Source: Rhizobium sp. BK316 (lineage in GTDB: Bacteria > Pseudomonadota > Alphaproteobacteria > Rhizobiales > Rhizobiaceae). Taken from it: DNA of 64,000 nucleotides. Below are positions 60,431-64,000 of the stretch, in pieces; positions within the stretch are counted from its first letter, which is position 1, and each line of letters begins with the position of its first letter. The position numbers were made by a program, and so were the translations under genes. Location of the stretch: assembly GCF_014193695.1 (NCBI RefSeq), contig NZ_JACHZR010000003.1, positions 868,001-932,000 on the forward strand, written 5' to 3'. The notes beneath the pieces were generated by a model. It worked only from the letters and a program-made list of their open reading frames with translations, was not told the DNA's origin and did not search any database.

Positions 60431-61360
60431 ATGGAAAGCCTGGCGAACCTGGAATCCTTCGTGCGCAGCGCAGAACTTGGCGGCTTTTCGGCGGCAGCAC
60501 GTCGCCTCGGCCTGACGCCGGCGGCGGTCAGCCGCAATGTGGCGGCGCTCGAGGCCAATCTGAAACTCCGGCTCTTTCACCGCAGCACGCGCAGCCTGAC
60601 GCTGACAGAGGCAGGCGAGCGCTTTCTTCTCTCCGTGCGTGATCATCTCGAGGGGCTGCAGGGGGCGATTGCCGAGATCTCCAACGAGCATGCGGAGCCG
60701 GCAGGCGTGCTGAAGGTTAGCCTGCCGCCCGGTTTGGGCACGGGCTATATCCTGCCGATGCTGCCTGATTTCATGAAACGATATCCGCTGGTGCAGCCGG
60801 AATGGATGTTCGAGAACCGGCAGGTGGATCTGATCGGGGAGGGTTACGACGCGGCAATCGGCGGCGGCTTCGAGCTTGCCTCGGGCGTGGTGGCGCGGCC
60901 TCTGGCGCCGGCCCATCTCGTGGCGGTGGCGTCACCTGCCTATATGCAGGGCCGCGTGCCACCGGTCGATCCTGCCGGACTTGCGGGGCTCGACGGCATC
61001 GTCATGAAATCGATCAATACCGGGCGCATTCCGCTACGGCAGATGCGTAACGCAGCGGGAGAGGAACAGCCGGTCGATCTCGCGGCAAAGATCGTCGTCA
61101 ACGATCCCGCTGCCATGCGCGGTGCGGCCCTTCTCGGGCTCGGGGTCACGCTGCTCTCGAAGCCGGATGCGCTTGCCCATCTCGACAGCGGCGAACTGAT
61201 CCGGCTCGTGCCCTCCTGGTATGTCGATACCGGGCCGATCTCGATCTACTACGCCAACAAGAGGCTGCTGCCCCTGAAAACGCGGGTGTTCATCGATTTC
61301 GTCATCGAGGGTTTTCAGCGTCAGCGGCTGGCCGAGCGTTTTGCCGGCAGCATCGGTTGA
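60431..61360 (+). CDS. LysR-family transcriptional regulator
   Basis: A 309-residue regulator. The helix-turn-helix LGGFSAAARRLGLTPAAVSR and VAALEANLKLRLFHRSTRSL are those of the AaeR/DsdC-like LysR group. A full effector domain follows. It is divergent from the reductase/epoxide hydrolase-like pair, 122 bases away. Confidence 0.88.
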   Translation: MESLANLESFVRSAELGGFSAAARRLGLTPAAVSRNVAALEANLKLRLFHRSTRSLTLTEAGERFLLSVRDHLEGLQGAIAEISNEHAEPAGVLKVSLPPGLGTGYILPMLPDFMKRYPLVQPEWMFENRQVDLIGEGYDAAIGGGFELASGVVARPLAPAHLVAVASPAYMQGRVPPVDPAGLAGLDGIVMKSINTGRIPLRQMRNAAGEEQPVDLAAKIVVNDPAAMRGAALLGLGVTLLSKPDALAHLDSGELIRLVPSWYVDTGPISIYYANKRLLPLKTRVFIDFVIEGFQRQRLAERFAGSIG

Positions 61361-61629
61361 GGCCCATCGGGCCGGTAGCCGAGCACGAAGGCGATGACCT
61401 TTGCAGAGGACATTTCGCAGGGTTTCAGCGTGCTGCCGCTGGTCTCCAGCAGATAGAGGTTGAAGCTGACGATATCGGTGCCGGCGAGATCTTCGGCATA
61501 GAGCCAGATGCGCTTGCCGTCGGCCGAGCGCTTGACGGTTGCGCCCCAGCGGCCGGCTTCGAATCTGCCTTCGCTGTAGCCCTCGGGGATAAGGGCAAGC
61601 GCGCGAGTGAAATCGTCTGCGGGGTTCAT
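61321..61629 (-). CDS. Hypothetical protein, 102 residues
   Basis: MNPADDFTRALALIPEGYSE and GRFEAGRWGATVKRSADGKR, then IWLYAEDLAGTDIVSFNLYL. It looks like a conserved small alpha/beta protein. Its 3' end overlaps the LysR gene by 40 bases on the opposite strand. No family name can be given. Confidence 0.65.
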   Translation of the reverse strand: MNPADDFTRALALIPEGYSEGRFEAGRWGATVKRSADGKRIWLYAEDLAGTDIVSFNLYLLETSGSTLKPCEMSSAKVIAFVLGYRPDGPQPMLPAKRSASR

Positions 61630-61650
61630 GCTTGTCTCTATGAGGCAATG

Positions 61651-61788
61651 TTACGCTGCATAGGTGGCGGCGCGGGCGGTGCCTCGCAAGGTCGCGTCGT
61701 CGGAAGCATCGGTAAAGGGCGTCTCGTTATCAATCTGAGACGCACGGCCACCCCAGGAGAACAGGAGGATCGCCGGCGGGTGCTTCAA
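61651..61788 (-). CDS. Possible small ORF overlapping the methyltransferase stop
   Basis: A 45-codon frame starts with TTG at 61788 inside the stop of the homocysteine methyltransferase (TTGA). It reads KHPPAILLFSWGGRASQIDN and ends DATLRGTARAATYAA. Codon bias looks coding, but there is no good ribosome-binding site. It may be a remnant. Confidence 0.3.
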   Translation of the reverse strand: MKHPPAILLFSWGGRASQIDNETPFTDASDDATLRGTARAATYAA

Positions 61789-62693
61789 TCCGAAAACGTC
61801 TTCCTCAAGCGATGAATATGGGCTGCACCGATGCCGCAGCAGCCGCCGATGATGGTCGCACCCGCTTCGGCCCAGGAGCAGGCATAGTGCGAATAGGCAT
61901 CGTCATTCAGATCGTTGCGGGTGTCGTGCAGGCCTTCATTGGCGGCTGCTTCGCCCTGTTCCCCTTCGAAGGCATTGGCATAGACGCCGATTTCGAGGGG
62001 AGCACCCATCTTCCGGAACACCCGCGCTGCCGTCTCCACGGCCGCCTGCATGACCTCGGGCTTGCTGCAATTGAAGAGGAGGGCTTCAGCACCCGAGGAT
62101 GCCGCCCAGGACGCCGCGTCCTCGACCCTTTCGTTGGAACGGAGCTTCGGTTCTGCGCCCTTCATGGCTGCCTCGTCATCCGCCACCGTGAAGGAAATCC
62201 AGAACGGTTTGCCTGATGTCGCCACCGCCTTGCGGACGGCCTCTGCCTCGGCAATCAGGCTCAGCGTCTCGCCGAGCCATATATCGACGAAGGGGCCGAG
62301 GTTTTCGACCAGCACCTCAAGATAATCCTGCACCCGCGAAGGCTGAAAGTTCTGCGGCTCGTATGAGCCGAAGATCGGCGGCAGCGAACCGGCGACCAGC
62401 ACCTTCCGATCCGTAACGGCATCGGCCGCCTCACGTGCCAGGCGGCCGGCAAGACGGATCAGCGCCGGCCCTTCCTTCCGAAACCGGTCCTCGCCGATGT
62501 GAAAGGGCACGAGCGCATAGCTGTTCGTCGTAACGATTTGCGAGCCGGCGGCGATGAATTCCTGGTGTACCTGGCGCACGATGTCAGGCGAGTTGATCAG
62601 AGCCAATGCCGACCATTCCGGCTGTTTCAGTTCGGCGCCCAGCCGCAGCAGTTCGCGGCTCATGCCGCCATCGAGAATTCGGGTCGTGCTCAC
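61785..62693 (-). CDS. Homocysteine S-methyltransferase family protein
   Basis: A 302-residue zinc enzyme. ILDGGMSRELLRLGAELKQP starts the domain. Zinc ligands are Cys209 (LLFNCSKPE) and Cys285-Cys286 (IIGGCCGIGA). It transfers a methyl group from a donor such as S-methylmethionine or a betaine to homocysteine. The donor cannot be read, and its link to the adjacent ABC permeases is only positional. Confidence 0.87.
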   Translation of the reverse strand: MSTTRILDGGMSRELLRLGAELKQPEWSALALINSPDIVRQVHQEFIAAGSQIVTTNSYALVPFHIGEDRFRKEGPALIRLAGRLAREAADAVTDRKVLVAGSLPPIFGSYEPQNFQPSRVQDYLEVLVENLGPFVDIWLGETLSLIAEAEAVRKAVATSGKPFWISFTVADDEAAMKGAEPKLRSNERVEDAASWAASSGAEALLFNCSKPEVMQAAVETAARVFRKMGAPLEIGVYANAFEGEQGEAAANEGLHDTRNDLNDDAYSHYACSWAEAGATIIGGCCGIGAAHIHRLRKTFSD

Positions 62694-62807
62694 GAAGAGG
62701 TCTCCATTCGGTCTGTCGCGCCGTGACCGGCGGCGGGTTTTTCATAAGAAAGTGGGTGGGGTGCAGATGGTTCGTGGGTAAGCGAGTTCATGGCCGGTTC
62801 TTTGGGT

Positions 62808-63497
62808 CTAGCGACGGACCGGCACCTGCGCTTCGAGACCTCGAAAGACGCGGGCGACCACTGCGGTCAAGGCAAGATAGAAGAGGGTGACGACAAGCAG
62901 CGGTTCATAGACGAGCAGCGTGTCCTGCCGGACCTTGTTGGCGACGGCGTAGAGATCCATCACCGTCACCGTAAAGGCGAGCGGCGTCGCCTTGAGCTGC
63001 ATGACGATCTCTCCCGCAATGGTCGGCAGGGCGATGCGAATGGCACGCGGCAGCCAGATGCGGCGGGTCAGCATCCAGGGCGACAGGCCGAAGGCCCGGC
63101 CGGCTTCGAGCTCCCCCTTGGGAACGGCAAGCAGTGCGCCGCGCAATACCTCTGCCTCATAGGCGGCGTAGTTCAGCGTGAAACTGACGGCGGCAAAGAA
63201 GAATCCTTCGCGCAGGATCGGCCAGAACAGGCTCTGGCGGATGCCGGGGATCATGGGGAGCAGCGAACCCACGCCGTAGTAGAGAAGCCACAGCTGGATC
63301 AGCAGAGGTGTGCCGCGAAAGAAGGTGCAGTAGCCTCGCGCCAGCAGCCGTGTCAGTCCGCCGCCGCTGACCTGCGCGAAGGCGAGGCCAATCGCAATGA
63401 TGAAGCCGAACACCACTGATATCACCAGCAGGCAAACAGTCTGCCAGGCGCCCGTCAAAAGCAGCGGCCAATAGGAAGAGATCCAGGTGAAATTCAT
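62808..63497 (-). CDS. Polar amino acid ABC transporter permease (HisM type)
   Basis: A 229-residue inner membrane protein. YCTFFRGTPLLIQLWLLYYG and the EAA loop YEAEVLRGALLAVPKGELEA-GRAFGLS are typical of HisM/OccM permeases. It pairs with the HisQ-type gene 12 bases upstream. The binding protein and ATPase must lie outside the window. Confidence 0.9.
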   Translation of the reverse strand: MNFTWISSYWPLLLTGAWQTVCLLVISVVFGFIIAIGLAFAQVSGGGLTRLLARGYCTFFRGTPLLIQLWLLYYGVGSLLPMIPGIRQSLFWPILREGFFFAAVSFTLNYAAYEAEVLRGALLAVPKGELEAGRAFGLSPWMLTRRIWLPRAIRIALPTIAGEIVMQLKATPLAFTVTVMDLYAVANKVRQDTLLVYEPLLVVTLFYLALTAVVARVFRGLEAQVPVRR

Positions 63498-63509
63498 CGG
63501 GCGTTCTCT

Positions 63510-64000
63510 TCAGGCAAGGCGCGGCTGCCCCCGCCGCACCCGCGCCTCGATCAGTTTGAAGAGGACGTTGGAAACGAGCGTGATGGCGAGGTAGAGAAGG
63601 GCGGAAGCAAGGAAAAAGACGAAGTAGTGTTTGGTGCTTGCCCCGGCAAGACGGGTGGCGAGCGCCAGTTCCTGATAGCCGACGACCGCAACCAGCGCGC
63701 TGTCCTTGGTGACCGACATCCACAGATTGGCAAGGCCCGGCAGGGCGTTCGGCAAGAGTGCAGGCAACATCACGCGGCGAAACCTCAGCGCCGGCCCCAT
63801 GCCGAAGGCCTTGGCGGCCTCGATCTGGCCAACGGGAATGGCGAGGATCGCGCCGCGCAGCACCTCCGTCATATAGGCGCCCTGCACGAAGCCCAGCACC
63901 GCGACGGCCGCGACAAAGCCGTTCACGTTGACCGGCGGCAGGTCGAACGCGGCCAGGAGCCGGTTGAGGCCATCGGTGCCGGCATAATAGAGCCCGACGA
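63510..64000 (-). CDS. Polar amino acid ABC transporter permease (HisQ type), 5' end beyond window
   Basis: The C-terminal 163 codons are present and the frame is open to the right edge (GLYYAGTDGLNRLLAAFDLP). GAYMTEVLRGAILAIPVGQI-EAAKAFGMG is the EAA loop. It forms a heterodimer with the following permease to import histidine-, octopine- or arginine-like amino acids. An internal ATG at 63926 is not the true start. Confidence 0.88.
   Translation of the reverse strand, partial: VGLYYAGTDGLNRLLAAFDLPPVNVNGFVAAVAVLGFVQGAYMTEVLRGAILAIPVGQIEAAKAFGMGPALRFRRVMLPALLPNALPGLANLWMSVTKDSALVAVVGYQELALATRLAGASTKHYFVFFLASALLYLAITLVSNVLFKLIEARVRRGQPRLA

Overview
The window looks like chromosome from a member of the Rhizobiaceae, most likely Rhizobium or a close relative. 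The DNA is GC-rich with dense, short-spaced genes. It carries rhizobial-style dispersed palindromic repeats, an alphaproteobacterial adenosylcobalamin riboswitch, a GTTC-N7-GTTC type SOS box and several characteristic small proteins (for example one starting MAKGQVRSNKE). No rRNA, tRNA, CRISPR array, transposase or integrase was seen.

Layout. 1-3.4 kb: corrinoid-type ABC importer (binding protein, permease, ATPase) plus a methyltransferase, under a cobalamin riboswitch with a 21-codon leader ORF. 3.5-4.8 kb: AztD-like zinc metallochaperone with a Zur-like palindrome. 4.9-8.0 kb: ClpP paralogue, ArsR/SRPBCC pair, quinol monooxygenase-like protein, and an AraC regulator fused by a probable deletion to a VOC remnant. 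8.0-9.3 kb: stand-alone NuoB with an N-terminal heptad repeat, then small proteins. 9.6-13.9 kb: copper cluster (DUF2946-like, PepSY, PCuAC fusion, CopC, CopD). 14.0-22.2 kb: GNAT, two MFS pumps with TetR/MarR regulators, and two SDRs, with paired operators. 22.3-26.2 kb: molybdopterin oxidoreductase plus cytochrome b, a frameshifted DUF1223 protein, gamma carbonic anhydrase and an FAH-family hydrolase.

26.2-32.7 kb is the most interesting stretch. A 1263-residue FecR/TPR/outer-membrane-barrel protein overlaps a CHASE2 class III nucleotide cyclase. Divergent from them is a small three-helix membrane protein resembling the Pycsar effector family (DUF5706/PycTM). Together they read as a possible envelope-sensing, cyclic-nucleotide, membrane-effector module.

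34.5-42.6 kb encodes an RND tripartite efflux pump with its own two-component system; repeated GTTAAG-type boxes lie in front of both transcription units. The outer membrane factor carries a dispersed palindromic repeat read in frame inside its signal peptide. 42.7-47.1 kb: DUF992 remnant, DusA, small proteins (one with a candidate SOS box) and a duplicated-domain periplasmic protein. 47.3-53.1 kb is a phage-derived island: endolysin, primase-helicase, winged-helix protein and a divergent Cro/CI-like pair sharing a 17-bp operator. Inverted copies of one repeat family lie near both ends of its replication and control part.

53.3-64 kb: DUF1269 protein, hexapeptide acetyltransferase, Nudix hydrolase, two transglutaminase-like proteins, small proteins, a frameshifted LysE exporter, an F420-type NADP reductase with divergent LysR, a homocysteine S-methyltransferase family protein and two polar amino acid ABC permeases, the last running off the end.
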